In this document: positions 17,355-27,900 of the stretch, in pieces
Numbering within the stretch: position 1 is the first letter of the stretch
Layout: every line of letters begins with the position of its first letter
Notes under the pieces: generated by a model
What the model was told of the DNA's origin: nothing
Databases searched by the model: none
The model's input: the letters and a program-made list of their open reading frames with translations, nothing else
Program-made: the position numbers and the translations under genes
Assembly: GCA_029260755.1 (NCBI GenBank)
Contig: JAJDCQ010000039.1
Span: 1 to 64,000, forward strand
Source: Planctomycetota bacterium
GTDB taxonomy: Bacteria > Planctomycetota > J058 > JAJDCQ01
Length of the DNA stretch: 64,000 bases
Direction of reading: 5' to 3'

Positions 17355-20300
17355 TCATCGCGAGGCCCGTCGCGCGACGACGCGGAAGCCGAGGTCGTTC
17401 AGTCCTCGACCACCGGGCGCCGCCTGCTGGCGCGCGGCCGGGCGGCACTCGAAGAGGTCGCTCGACCACGAGCCGCCGCGGTGGACGCGCGAGGTGCCGG
17501 TCGCGGGGCCCTCGGGGTCGGTCGCCGCCCCGCTCGGGTAGTTCGCCTTGTAGTCGCGGCACCACTCCGAAACGTTGCCGAGGACCTCGAACAGGCCGAG
17601 CGCGTCGGCCGGCAGCGCGCCGACGGCGGCGACGACGTCGTGGCCGTCGGCGACCTCGAGCGCCGCGATCGTGGCGTCCCAGTCGATCGGTCGCCAGCTT
17701 CGCTTCGCCGTCAGGTCGCGCACGTTCGCCCGGCGGGCCACCTCGCGCGGCTGCGCCTCGAGCGGCAGGGCGCCGCCGCCGAGGCGCGCCGCGTTCTCCC
17801 ACTGCGCCTCGGTCGGCAGGTCGAAGTCGATCTCGGGCATCGAGCGCTCGAGCCAGACGCAGAAGGCGCGCGCGTCGTCCCAGCTCACCGAGGTGATCGG
17901 GTGCTTCGCCCCGTGGAGGATCTTCCCGTGCGCCTCGTTCCGGACGTGCTGGGCGCGGAACAGCCGGAACGCCTCGTTCGTCACCTCGGTCGCGCCGAGG
18001 AAGTAGGGCTCCGAGATCGTGACGGTGAACGGCGTCTCGTCGTCCCCGCGCCCCTTCTCGGTCTTCGGGCTGCCCATCGTGAACGTGCCGCCGGGGACCA
18101 GGACGAACCGCAGCCCCGTCTCGGCGTGCTCGAACCAGACCGGGAGCCGCGTCTCGGCCGACGCGTCGAGCTGCGCCTTGGTCGGTCGCCACCAGGTCTG
18201 GGCCGGGACGATCGGCTTCGCCGCCTTCGGCGGCTCCTTCGCGCGCCGCGTCCAGTGGACGACGTGGGCGAGGCGCCCCTCGTTCCCGAGCTTGTCGCGG
18301 ACGACGAGCTCGATCGCGTTCTCGCCCTCCTCCAGGGTGACGGTCGTCGCGAAGCGACCGCCCGACGAGACGTCGACCGCCGCGCCGGCGATCGTGAGCG
18401 TGCAGCCGGGGTCGGTCGTCCCGGCGAGCGCGAGGCGGCGCTTCGAAGGACCGACGACCCGGACGGGCGGCGCGTCGTCGAGGACCAGCGTCGGCGCCTT
18501 GGTGTCGCGGCGGACGGTCCGCGACGCCTCGACCTCGTTTCCGGCCGCGTCGGAGGCCCGGACGACGATCGCGGTCGCGCCGTCGCCGAGGAGCGTCACC
18601 TCGCCCTCGAAGCTCCCGTCCGGGGCGACGGGGACGCTCCGCGTGCCCGGCTGGAGCCGGACGCGGCTCGGCGGGTGGGCGTCCTCGATCCGGCCGCGGA
18701 CGGTCAGGCGCTCGGCGCGGGTGCTCATCCCGTCGGCCGGCGTCGTGATGACGATCGTCGGCGGCGTCCGGTCGATCTCGATCGTGATGACGACCGGCGG
18801 CGAGCGATGTCCGACCGCGTCCGTCGCGGCGAGGGTGACCGTCCGGGTCCCCTCCTCCCCGAGCGCGACGTCGACGGCGAAGGTCCCGGCGACCAGCGGC
18901 GCCGATGCCTCCCCGTCGACGGTGATCGCGCCCGGATGCGGATCCTCGACCCGTCCCTGGATCTGGACCTCGGTCCGGTTGGTGACGAGCGTCCGGGTGG
19001 TCACGGCGATCGCGGGCGGGCTCGCGTCGCGCACGAGCTCGATCGCGTGGGCCGCCTCGTTGCCGCCGGCGTCGCGGGCGGTCACGACGACGGACGCCCG
19101 GGCGCCGTCGGCGCTCGCCGCGTCGAAGGCGTCGATCTCCGCCGAGAACGCCCCGTCGCCGGCGACGGCGACGTCTACGCCGCCCGGGTCGATGGTGAGC
19201 GTCGCGGCGTGGGCGTCACGCACCCGGCCCGCGACGCGGTAGGGAGCGCCGGCGCGCACCGGAACCGGACCTCGGTCGGTCGGAGCGTCGAGCTCGACGA
19301 CGGGCGGGGTCCGGTCGATCGTCACCGAGATCAGCCCGAGGGCGCCCTCGCCCTCGGCGACGGAGATCGGCAGGCGGATCAGCTCGCCCTCCTCGCCCGC
19401 GACGGTGACGAGCTCGTCGAATCGCCCGTCGTCGCCGACGGCGATCCGCTCGGTTCCGGCCCAGATCTCCCGGAGGCTCGCCCCGGCGTCATCGCTCGCC
19501 TCGACCCGCCCGCTCACCCGGACCGCCGCGGCGTTGGTGACGCGTGGGCCGTCGTCGTCGAGGTGGAGGGTCGAGGCCGCGGCGATCTCCGAAGGGCTCC
19601 GCGCCTCGGCGCCGTGCTCGCGCGGACCCCGCCGCCGACCGATCCCGAAGAAGACGCCGATCGCGAGGCCGGCCACGGCGACCGCGACCACGGGGATCAG
19701 CGCCGGGGTGCGGCGCGGCGTGACGGACGAGCCGCCGAGCCGGTCGCTCTCGTTCGTGGGCGCGTGCCGGCCCGAGGAGCGGCTGCTCGTCCGCCGTCGT
19801 CGACCGGAGGCGGAGCTCGAGCCGGGCTCGCGGCGGAGCCGGCCCGATCCGGTCGACGACGCGCGGATCGCGCCCGACGAGGACGGGCGTCGCGGAAGCG
19901 CCTGGATCACGCCCGAGCTCGGCCGGAGCCCGAACGTGTCCTCGAGCGAGGTGGCGAGCTCGGCGGCGCTCGCGAAGCGATCGCGCGGATCCTTCGCGAT
20001 GGCGCGCAGGATGATCTCGTCGAGCGTGGCGGGGATCTCGCCGCGGATCGAGCTCGGCCGCGGCGGCCGGTCGGAGATCACCTTCACGAAGAGTTCGACG
20101 GTCGAGGGCGCATCGAACGGCGTCTTCCCGGTGCACGCCCAGTAGAGGACGGTGCCGAGCGAGTAGATGTCGGCCGCCGGACCTATCGTGCCCGGGACGC
20201 CGCGCGCCTGCTCTGGCGACATGTAGAGCGGCGTCCCGAGGGTCTCGCCGAGCGCGGTGAGCTTGCCCTGCTTGCCGGCATCGTCCTCGGAGCTATCCTG

Positions 20301-20840
20301 GGCGAGGCCGAAGTCGGTCAGGAACGAGCGCTCCTCGAGGTCGAGGAGGATGTTGCTCGGCTTCACGTCGCGGTGGACGACGCCCTCGCCGTGGGCGTAG
20401 TCGAGGCCGCGGGCGACGCGAGCGCAGTGAGCCGCGATCCGCTCCAGGCCGATGCCGCGCTTGACGCACTCGCGGAAGGTGATGCCCGGGATGAAGGCCA
20501 TGACGATGTAGGGCTTCCCGTCGCGCTCGCCGACGTCGTAGACGTCGACGATCGCGGGGTGATTGAGGCGCGCCGCCGCGCGCGCCTCCCGCTGGAAACG
20601 ACCGAGCACCGCCGGATCGGTGTCGGGGCGCGGGAGGAGGACCTTGAGCGCGACGAGGCGGCTCATCGACGGGTCCCAGGCGCGGTAGACCGCACCCATC
20701 CCGCCCTGGCCGAGCTCGCTCAGGATGACGTAGCGCCCGAACTTGCGTCCGGGGTTGCCGCTCGCGAGCTCCACCTCGCGGGCGAGGCCTTCGGGCACCA
20801 TCCCGGGCACGGGCGGTCGGGGCGAGGACTCGCTCGCCAT
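17355..20840 (-). CDS. Ser/Thr protein kinase - Ig-like repeats - sulfatase-modifying-factor-like domain (paralogue)
   Basis: 1161 residues, with the same architecture as the downstream neighbour. Kinase about 35-300 (GQGGMG, K66, HRDVKPSN with D158, DFG D176), Ser/Arg-rich linker, membrane helix about 384-405 (LIPVVAVAVAGLAIGVFFGIG), then five or six Ig-like units, each opening with a (D/R)xxPPxxxx(D/T) strand. From about 890 there is an FGE/SUMF1-like domain (FVLVPGGTFTMGSPKTEKG, ATEVTNEAF, PITSVSWDDARAFC, DLPTEAQWENAARLGG, GNVSEWCRDY, VHRGGSWSS, LGFRVVAR). Only one cysteine (FECRPAAR) lies in the usual two-cysteine active-site region, so formylglycine formation is doubtful. It is probably a membrane receptor kinase; ligand and targets are unknown. 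Confidence 0.9.
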   Translation of the reverse strand: MASESSPRPPVPGMVPEGLAREVELASGNPGRKFGRYVILSELGQGGMGAVYRAWDPSMSRLVALKVLLPRPDTDPAVLGRFQREARAAARLNHPAIVDVYDVGERDGKPYIVMAFIPGITFRECVKRGIGLERIAAHCARVARGLDYAHGEGVVHRDVKPSNILLDLEERSFLTDFGLAQDSSEDDAGKQGKLTALGETLGTPLYMSPEQARGVPGTIGPAADIYSLGTVLYWACTGKTPFDAPSTVELFVKVISDRPPRPSSIRGEIPATLDEIILRAIAKDPRDRFASAAELATSLEDTFGLRPSSGVIQALPRRPSSSGAIRASSTGSGRLRREPGSSSASGRRRRTSSRSSGRHAPTNESDRLGGSSVTPRRTPALIPVVAVAVAGLAIGVFFGIGRRRGPREHGAEARSPSEIAAASTLHLDDDGPRVTNAAAVRVSGRVEASDDAGASLREIWAGTERIAVGDDGRFDELVTVAGEEGELIRLPISVAEGEGALGLISVTIDRTPPVVELDAPTDRGPVPVRAGAPYRVAGRVRDAHAATLTIDPGGVDVAVAGDGAFSAEIDAFDAASADGARASVVVTARDAGGNEAAHAIELVRDASPPAIAVTTRTLVTNRTEVQIQGRVEDPHPGAITVDGEASAPLVAGTFAVDVALGEEGTRTVTLAATDAVGHRSPPVVITIEIDRTPPTIVITTPADGMSTRAERLTVRGRIEDAHPPSRVRLQPGTRSVPVAPDGSFEGEVTLLGDGATAIVVRASDAAGNEVEASRTVRRDTKAPTLVLDDAPPVRVVGPSKRRLALAGTTDPGCTLTIAGAAVDVSSGGRFATTVTLEEGENAIELVVRDKLGNEGRLAHVVHWTRRAKEPPKAAKPIVPAQTWWRPTKAQLDASAETRLPVWFEHAETGLRFVLVPGGTFTMGSPKTEKGRGDDETPFTVTISEPYFLGATEVTNEAFRLFRAQHVRNEAHGKILHGAKHPITSVSWDDARAFCVWLERSMPEIDFDLPTEAQWENAARLGGGALPLEAQPREVARRANVRDLTAKRSWRPIDWDATIAALEVADGHDVVAAVGALPADALGLFEVLGNVSEWCRDYKANYPSGAATDPEGPATGTSRVHRGGSWSSDLFECRPAARQQAAPGGRGLNDLGFRVVARRASR

Positions 20841-20895
20841 GCTCTCTCCCGGGCGGTCCGCCGGGCTCGCTCGGTCGCGGGAGGCCGCCCGTCGC

Positions 20896-20925
20896 AGGAT
20901 AGCCTCGCCGGCGCCGGGCCGGCAA
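20896..20925 (-). promoter_or_regulatory. Promoter of the 17355-20840 kinase gene
   Basis: Minus strand TTGCCG (20925-20920), an 18-base spacer, TATCCT (20901-20896), about 55 bases before ATG 20840. It fits the TANNNT -10 pattern seen repeatedly here. Confidence 0.5.
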
Positions 20926-21020
20926 ACCGCGAAGGGGAAAGGTGAAAGGGACCGGGAGTCGGCCCGAGGCTTCTGGCGTGTTCCGTGACGTCGAGCACCG
21001 ACTTGGCACGGACCGGAACC

Positions 21021-21110
21021 GTCCGCGCAATCCGCGCAATCCGCGGTTTCGTTCTTGGCGTGAGAGATGGAGTGGAACCGCGGATGACGCGGACTACGCG
21101 GATTACGAGC
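21021..21110. repeat. CCGCGGAT-type inverted repeat (family C, copy 1)
   Basis: The left arm (21023-21050) has tandem CCGCGCAAT units ending in CCGCGGTTTC. The right arm (21074-21108) is the inverted form, GGAACCGCGGATGACGCGG followed by ACTACGCGGATTACG. Related copies sit at 32085-32118 and 55155-55243. It lies between two minus-strand genes, in the 315-base gap upstream of the kinase promoter. Nothing else is recognised in that gap. Confidence 0.75.
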
Positions 21111-21155
21111 TGCGGGCTCCCGAGGTTCACTCCCGACGCGCGTGGCGAAGTCCCG

Positions 21156-22727
21156 CTACTCCCCGGCGATCTCCCCGATCGCCGCCGCCGCCGCCGCCCG
21201 CACCGCCTCGAGCTCGCCGGGACGCTCGCGGAGCGAGACGAGCTCCGGCAGGGCGGCCGCCGCGTCGCGCCCGATGTAGCCGAGGGCGTTCGCGGCGTGG
21301 GTGCGCACGGCGGGGTGGCCGTCGCCGAGGGCGGCGACGAGCGCCGGGACCGCCTCGACCGGCCAGGCGGTCAGGGCGCGGGCGGCCTCCTCGCGGACGT
21401 CGCCGTACTCGCCGAACCCCGTCTCCTCGGTCGCGCCGGTCTCGCCCATCCGGAGCGCGACGAAGAGCGCGGGGATCGCGGCGTCCGGGGGTGGCTGGAC
21501 CCGGGCGACGGCGAGCGCCGCCGCGTGGCGGACGCGCGCGTTGCGGTCGGCCAGGGCGCCGATCAGGACCTCCCCCGCGTCAGCCCGCGCCGTCTCGCCG
21601 AGGCCGCCGAGGATCCGGACGGCGCGGCGGCGGAGGGAGCCGGAGGCGTCGCTCGCGACGATCGTGACGAGCGGCCCGATGACGCCGGCGCCCATGCGCT
21701 CGAGCGCCCACTCGACCGCGTTCACGACCGCGCCGCTCTCGTCGTCGAGCGCGTCGAGCACCTTCTCGCTGACCGACGCCGCCGCCTCGCCGAGGCCGCC
21801 GATCGCGAGGGCGGCGGCGGCTCGGCGGACGGGGCTCTCGTCCTCGGTGAGCGAGGTCGCGAGGGGGTCGGCGGCGGCCGGGCCGATCTCGATGAGCGCC
21901 TTGATCATCCGATCGCGGAGGCGCTCGTCGTCGGTCTCGAGCTGCTCGATCAGGGCGTCAACGGCGCCCTCGCCGTCGGGGCCCATCTGGGCGAGGGCGA
22001 CCGCGCCGCTCCACTTGAGGCGGGTGTCGCGGTCGCGGATGGCCATGACGAGCACCTCGACGGCGGGCTTGCCGATCGCGCCCATCGCCTCGGTCGCGGC
22101 CAGGCGAACCTGCTCGTCCTCGTCGAGGAGGATCCGGGCGAGGTCGAAGAGGGCCGGCTTGGCGGCGGGGCCGAGCCCGGTCAAGGTGCGGGCGACGGCG
22201 AGCCGCGTCGGCGCTTCGGCGTCCGAGAGCGCCTTGCCGAGGGCGGCGACGGCCGGCGCGGCCTCCGCGTCGAAGCGCGCGAGGGTCGAGGCGGCGAGCG
22301 CGCGCGGGGCGCCCTGCTCCCCCTCGAGGATCGCGGCCAGGAGCGGGACGGCGTCGCGCGCGCCGACCCCGACGAGCGCCTCGGCCGCGGCGGTCGCGAC
22401 GGCGTCCTCGTCGTCGTCGAAGCAGGCGGCGAGGGCGGGCGCCGCGGTGCGCGCCCGCGGGCCGAGCCGGGCGAGATCCTGCGCGGCGCGGAGCCGGACC
22501 GCCGGATGGTCGCTCGCCAGGCCCTTGGTGAGCGTGGCGACGCGGGCGTCGTCGGCCGAGTCGTCGGCGGGGGGTGCGTCCTGGGCGGCCGCCGGGCTCG
22601 AGACCGCCGCCGAGGTGACGCCAATGATGATGATACTGACGATGCCGGCGAGGCGGGCGAGGTGGGCGAGGCGGGCGAGGTGGGCGAGGCGGACGGCTCG
22701 GGGTCGGCGGCTCGGGCGACGGATCAT
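21156..22727 (-). CDS. Exported HEAT-repeat protein
   Basis: 523 residues from the ATG at 22727; the frame is open further upstream, but that ATG directly precedes a signal-type segment (LAGIVSIIIIGVTSAAVSSPAAAQ). The rest is about 13 HEAT-type helical repeats of roughly 37 residues, each with the pattern AVPALxAxLxDxDxxVRxxAAxALxxIG. Such solenoids bind proteins; no catalytic residue is expected. The N-terminus before the signal core contains a tandem RLAHLARLAHLARLA motif encoded by an 18-base DNA repeat at 22646-22692. The gene diverges from the 23039 gene across a repeat-filled gap. Partner unknown. Confidence 0.85.
   Translation of the reverse strand: MIRRPSRRPRAVRLAHLARLAHLARLAGIVSIIIIGVTSAAVSSPAAAQDAPPADDSADDARVATLTKGLASDHPAVRLRAAQDLARLGPRARTAAPALAACFDDDEDAVATAAAEALVGVGARDAVPLLAAILEGEQGAPRALAASTLARFDAEAAPAVAALGKALSDAEAPTRLAVARTLTGLGPAAKPALFDLARILLDEDEQVRLAATEAMGAIGKPAVEVLVMAIRDRDTRLKWSGAVALAQMGPDGEGAVDALIEQLETDDERLRDRMIKALIEIGPAAADPLATSLTEDESPVRRAAAALAIGGLGEAAASVSEKVLDALDDESGAVVNAVEWALERMGAGVIGPLVTIVASDASGSLRRRAVRILGGLGETARADAGEVLIGALADRNARVRHAAALAVARVQPPPDAAIPALFVALRMGETGATEETGFGEYGDVREEAARALTAWPVEAVPALVAALGDGHPAVRTHAANALGYIGRDAAAALPELVSLRERPGELEAVRAAAAAAIGEIAGE
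22646..22692. repeat. Tandem repeat inside the HEAT gene's signal region
   Basis: About two and a half copies of an 18-base unit (GCGGGCGAGGTGGGCGAG), itself two 9-base halves. They encode repeated A-H-L-A-R-L before the hydrophobic signal core. The copy number could vary by slippage without breaking the frame. Confidence 0.8.
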
Positions 22728-22875
22728 CGGTCGATCGTTGCTCCAGCGGGGCGTCCGACGATCGGCCGGGCGCGGGCCCAACACGCTATCGCGCAGGCGT
22801 CGCGGGCGCCAGCAGGGACTCGGGAACGCCATCCTCGATCCTGCGCGGCCAGGTCATCGCCCCGTCATCGTCCGC

Positions 22876-23010
22876 TAGTGTGAATCGAGGGGTCAGGTCC
22901 AGGATTCACACCAAAGGGGCCAGGTCACACCAGAGGGGCCAGGTCCCACGGGCCGCTGCGACGGATTCGCTGGTGTGATTCCTGGACCTGACCCCTTCGA
23001 TCACACCAGA
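22876..23010. repeat. GGGGTCAGGTC-type inverted repeat (family D, copy 1)
   Basis: The left arm (about 22879-22912) runs from TGTGAATCGAGGGGTCAGG to a TCACACC end. The right arm (about 22971-23008) is its near-complete inverse, from GGTGTGATTCC through GGACCTGACCCC. Between them are two extra partial copies of GGGGCCAGGTC next to ACACCA. It lies between divergent genes. Further copies are at 32129-32195 and about 45702-45728. Such sequences are reminiscent of palindromes mobilised by REP-associated IS200-like transposases, but no transposase gene is present. Confidence 0.8.
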
Positions 23011-23026
23011 GGTGGTGAGGACTCGC

Positions 23027-23032
23027 TAGAAT
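23027..23032 (+). promoter_or_regulatory. -10 box giving a leaderless transcript
   Basis: TAGAAT ends six bases before ATG 23039, so transcription would start at the A of the start codon. No Shine-Dalgarno sequence is visible and no good -35 box is seen. Confidence 0.45.
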
Positions 23033-23038
23033 GCGGGC

Positions 23039-24610
23039 ATGTCCGACTCCTCGCGAGTTGCCCGCCGAGAGACCGCCGCAGAGTCGCGCGCCGAGCTCGG
23101 CGGCCTCCCGGAGACGGGGCGAGCCCGGCGCGGTCGGCTCCCGCTCCTCCTCGCGAGCGCGGCGGTCGGCCTCCTGGTCCTCGCGCCGCTGGTGACCACG
23201 CCGGGACGTCTCCTCGTGCTCCGGGCGGCGATCGCCGTCGGGCCGGCCGGCGTCCGTGGGTGGGCGATCGAGGCGGCGGCCTCGATGGGTCCAGAAGGGA
23301 TCCCGGTGATCGCCGACGCGTTCCGCGACGAGGAGCTCGACCTCGTCGCCCTCGAGCAGATGCTCCAGGCGCTCGGGAAGACGCTCGAGCCCGCGGACGA
23401 GAGCGCGCCGCGGCTCGCCCGTGAGCTCGCCGAGAGCGGTGGGCTCGCCTCGGGCGCCCGCGACGTCCTCCTGACCTCCCTCTCGGATGCCGTCTACGGG
23501 AAGCGGTGGATCGGGGAGCCGTTCGGCGTCGGCGACGTCGAGGTCGCGCCCGCCCTCTCCGACGAGGCGCGGGCGGAGCTCCTCGCGGCGCTCGCCCGGT
23601 TCCTCCGCGAGGAGCCCGAGCCGGCCTGGCGCGCCCGGGCGGTGGAGCTCCTCGACACGGTCGGGCCCGAGGCGGTCCCGACCCTGCTCGCCGCCTACCG
23701 CAGCGAGGAGGAGTCGGTGCGGACCGAGGCGATCGCCACGCTCCGCCGAATCGCGACCGCCGCGCACCAGCGCGAGCTCGCCGGGGAGGGTCGCCTCGGG
23801 GCGGCGATCCGCGACGCGAACCCGGAGCTGCTCTTCGTGATCGTCGACGACGTCGTGCGATGCCACGCCGGCTTCTCGAACGAGGTCGCGCCGCACGTCG
23901 CGATCGCCTGCTTCGACGGAGGACGCGCGCAGACGATCAGAGGGATCGCCTCGGTCGTCGGCCCGATGCCGTCGAACCAGAGCGGCTTTCTCCTGCCCGG
24001 ATCGGGCGAGCCGGGCGATCTCGACGCCTCGTGCGCGCGGCTCGAGCTCCCCGACGACCGTTCGCCCCGCGACGTCGCGGTCGAGGTGGCCGCCCTCCTC
24101 CGGCCGGTCCTCGAGGAGACCTTGACGGACTCCGAGGAGAGGGTGGCGTGTCTCAGCGCGCGCGCGCTCGGCCGGCTCGCCGTCCTTCTCCTCGGCCACC
24201 CGCCGGTCGAGGTGGAGACGATCGCGGCGCTGCGGGCGCGCCTCCTCGAGGTGGCGATCGGCGACCCGCGGGCGGAGGTGCGCGGTGCGGCGGCCATCGG
24301 CCTCGCCGAGCTCGCCGCGGCGACCCCCGACGGGCGCGTTCCCGCCGAGGCGTCCTCCGCGCTCATCGATGCGCTGGTGTCCGCCGGGGACGAGGTCGTC
24401 TACCGGCCGGAGGTCGCGCCGGTCGAGTCGGTGGTCCCCGAGGATGCGCTGTCCGTGGTCGTCGGGGCGCTCGAGCGGATCGGTCCGGCGGCCGGTCCGG
24501 CGGTGCGCGATCGGATCGTCGCGCTCGAGGGAGCCTCCGCGCCCGATCCGGAGCTCACCGCGGCCCTCCGACGGGTGCTCGCCGCGATCGGCGCCGACGC
24601 CTCCGACTGA
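23039..24610 (+). CDS. Membrane-anchored HEAT-like protein
   Basis: 523 residues. A charged N-terminus is followed by a single membrane helix (about 35-53, LPLLLASAAVGLLVLAPLV). The rest is alpha-helical, with HEAT-like segments at about 70-110, 170-260 and 340-520 (for example PEAVPTLLAAYRSEEESVRTEAIATLRRIA and VRGAAAIGLAELA). The middle (about 255-340) is less regular and may be a different domain. No family beyond HEAT is recognised. It probably faces the periplasm as a scaffold. It has its own leaderless-type promoter. Confidence 0.75.
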   Translation: MSDSSRVARRETAAESRAELGGLPETGRARRGRLPLLLASAAVGLLVLAPLVTTPGRLLVLRAAIAVGPAGVRGWAIEAAASMGPEGIPVIADAFRDEELDLVALEQMLQALGKTLEPADESAPRLARELAESGGLASGARDVLLTSLSDAVYGKRWIGEPFGVGDVEVAPALSDEARAELLAALARFLREEPEPAWRARAVELLDTVGPEAVPTLLAAYRSEEESVRTEAIATLRRIATAAHQRELAGEGRLGAAIRDANPELLFVIVDDVVRCHAGFSNEVAPHVAIACFDGGRAQTIRGIASVVGPMPSNQSGFLLPGSGEPGDLDASCARLELPDDRSPRDVAVEVAALLRPVLEETLTDSEERVACLSARALGRLAVLLLGHPPVEVETIAALRARLLEVAIGDPRAEVRGAAAIGLAELAAATPDGRVPAEASSALIDALVSAGDEVVYRPEVAPVESVVPEDALSVVVGALERIGPAAGPAVRDRIVALEGASAPDPELTAALRRVLAAIGADASD

Positions 24611-24931
24611 CGGGCGCTTCCCGGAGTCGGAGGGGCGTCCTGCCCCGCACGCGCGACCGCGGCGAACGCGCGTCTCCCCGAATCGGTTGATCTGGCGGGC
24701 TTTACCGTCTCGTTCGACGACGGCAAGCGAGTTGCATGACCGCTCGATCCTCTTCGAGAGAGAGGGAGCAGTCTGACCACTTCATCGCATCGTCCCCGCC
24801 GGCGGAGCCTCGCGCTCCACCGTCGCCGGGACCGGTTCGCGCCTCGCCCGCTCCGACTCCACGCCCGACGCCGCGTCGCTCCCGAGCGACGCCGGCGCGG
24901 TTCCGGTCGGCGGTGGGCGCGGGAGGTCGCC
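24611..24931 (+). other. Gap without a recognisable element
   Basis: About 320 bases between two plus-strand genes. I see no repeat, RNA or convincing small gene; the only site noted is GGGAGG just before ATG 24932, the ribosome site of the next gene. Confidence 0.5.
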
Positions 24932-27900
24932 ATGCATCATCGTCTCGGTCTCGGTCTCGGAGCCGCGGCTCTCCTCGGCGTCGCCTCGGTCGCCCTCGGG
25001 CGCTCCGCGACGCCCGCGCCCCGCGGCGACGCTTTGGTCGCGGTCGCCGACGACGCGCCGCTCGTCGTGGTCAGCCTCGCATCGCGCCACGTCGATCTCG
25101 CCGCGGTCGCGGCCGACCACGGCCTCGCGGTCGTCGGACGGATCGATGCCCTCGGCGCGGCCGTCCTCGCGCTCGCGGGGAACGACGACGCCGCCGGAGC
25201 GGTCGGCACCGTCGTGGCCGCGCTCGAGGCCGACCGCCGGGTCGCATCGGCGACCGGCGACCTCGTCCTCGAGGTGGCCGGCGACGACGGCGCTCACGAG
25301 CCGCCCGTCTTCTCCGGCGACCGGATCGACTGGCCGCGCCTCCGCGCCCGCCTCGATCGCGCCTACGGTCCGCTCCGCGAGGCGAGCTCCGGCGCCGGCG
25401 TGACGGTCGCGATCGTCGACACCGGCGTCGCGCGCGCCCACCCGGCGGTCGCGGGCTCGGTCCTCGGCGGCGTCTCGTTCCTCGATGGCACGGGCGCGCC
25501 GAGCGCGGCGCGCTTCGACGTCGACGCATCGGGGCACGGAACCGCGATGGCATCGCTCGTCGTCGCGCATCCCCGTGGCGACGGCGTCCACGAGATGGCC
25601 GGCGTCGCGCCCGGCGTCCGCCTCCTCGCGGTCCGGGTCGCCGACGACCGTGGCCTCGCGCGCCTGGCCGACGTCGCGGCCGGGATGGTCGCGTCGGCGG
25701 ACGCCGGCGCCGAGGTGATCCTGGTGAGCCTCGGGACGAGGCGCCCCGCCCGCGTCCTCGCCGACGCGGTCGCCTACGCCGAGCGCGCCGGCGCCGTCGT
25801 CGTCGCGGCGGCGGGCAACCGGAACGTCCACCTCGACCTCCACCCCGCCGCCGACCCGCGCGTCCTCTCGGTCGGCAGCGTCGGGCACGACGGCGGCCTC
25901 GCCCTGTCGACCGCGCTCGCGCCGAGCACCGACCTGCTCGCGCCCGGCGAGGGCGTCGCGGCGGCGGTCCTCCTCGGCGGCGCGACGGCCGGCCCCGACG
26001 CGGTCGCCGGCTACGGCGAGCTCTCGGGCACGAGCGCCGCCGCGGCGCGGATCGCCGGCATCGCGGCGATCGTGCGCGCGCTCGATCCTTCCCTCACCCC
26101 GGGCGGCGTCCGGGGCGTCCTCCGCGGCGCGCGCCGGCCGACGCCGCATCTCTCCGCGAACCCGGACGCGGCGCGCGTCTTCACCGCCGGCGAGGTCGAC
26201 CCGGCGGCCGTCCTCGCCGAGCTCGAGGCGCCGCGTCGCCGCGCCGTCCTGACCGATCTGCGGGTCTTTCCGGCGGCCGTCGTGCCCGGCGACCGGATCG
26301 CGGTCCGGGTCACGGCCGAGGCGCGCGGCGCGCGCGCGACGCCGGCGGGCGCGGTGACGGTCACCCTCGACGGCGAGCCGCTCGGCGAGCTCGCCGTTCC
26401 GGCGCTCGCGCCGGGCGAGGCGACGGAGCTCGTTCTGTTCACGACGTGGCCGGCGAAGCGAGCGGCGTCGGTGGGCCGGGTCGCCCTCGAGGATGGAGGG
26501 CCGAATCCCATCGCGGCTCGCCTCGCGACCCGGGTCGCCCCGGCGAAGCGCCGCGTCGTCGACCTCGCCATCGCGCGGCTGGAGGCGCACCCCACCGAGG
26601 CCGGCGCCCTCCGCATCATCGCGACCGTCGAGGGCCGCGGCGCGCTCCCGGGCGACGCCCGCCTCGCCGTTCGCCTCGGGCGCGACCGCGCCCTGCCGTC
26701 CCGGCCGCTCCCGACCCTCGCGGCCGGACAGCGCCACGCCGTGTCGATCGAGCTCGCTCCCGAGGTGGTCGCCGAGCTCCCCCGCGAGATCCTCGCCGTC
26801 CACGCCGAGCTCGTCGCGACCGACGAGTCGGCGTGGGTCGACGAGCAGCCCGCGTCGGACCGGGCGTGGATCGACGTCCTCGCCCCGCACGCCGGCGCCC
26901 TCGCGGCGAGCACGCAGTACCAGCAGAACGGCGACCTCAACGTCATCCACGACGCCCCGTGGCGGGTGGCGCCCGGCCGGCCCTACGTTCCGTTGATGGT
27001 CTACGTCGCCGAGAAGGGCGACGTCGAGCCGGCCACCTGGGTCAAGGTGAGCCGCGCCCGGATCACCGCGCGGGACGTGGCCGATCGATCGGCGCCGGGG
27101 CAGCTCGTCTACGACGACGTCCGCGGCGGACCGACGATGGCGCCGCCGGGCACCGTGATCGCCGACGACCTCGGCGACGCGGTGACCGACGCGGCCGGCA
27201 ACCCCGACCCGCGCCTGTTCCGGCACGACCGGATCGACCTGCCCGGCCGCCACAACGTCGTTCGGCTGCCACGAGCCGCCCTCGGGGTGGCCGGCGTGCC
27301 CGCCGCCGACGTGGTGAAGTTCATCACGTTCGAGACCGAGGTCGAGAATCGCCGGCGCTTCCTCGGGATCATCGCGACGACGCGGCATCAGACCTGGCGC
27401 AAGACGGTCCGCGTCCAGTTCGCGGCGCAGCCGCGCCCGCGCCTCCCCGGCGAGGCGCGGTTCTACGACGCGCACGTCCACACCATCACCGAGTGGTACT
27501 ACGAGGACACGTTCAACCCGTTCGCCCCGCGCAAGCAGGTCTGCGGTCCGATCCCGATGCTCGGCGAGTGCGCCTACGCCCTCGGGCTCATCGATGCCCC
27601 GGGGGCGGTCCGCAACACCGTCATCACGACCGATCACAACGCGGGCTACACGCCGGGCGATCAGCTGATGATCCGCCCGCCGGTCGGCCCGACCGCCGTC
27701 GCGAACAGCCACGGTCTGTCCGAGTGGGAGCGGATGGGGGAGCTCTTCGGGCTCACTCGCGGCGAAGAGGTCACCATGACCGGCCGCCCGAACCAGATCT
27801 CGCGGGTCTTCTCCTACCCGACCGGGACGCACATGCTCGCCTTCCGGGGCCAGCACACCGAGGGCGCATGGCACGGCGGGAGCGACGCGGCGCGGCTCCT

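Noticed and set aside
13542..20840. Active formylglycine-generating enzymes for sulfatases
   Set aside because: The C-terminal catalytic cysteine pair is missing or incomplete in both proteins and no sulfatase gene lies in the window.
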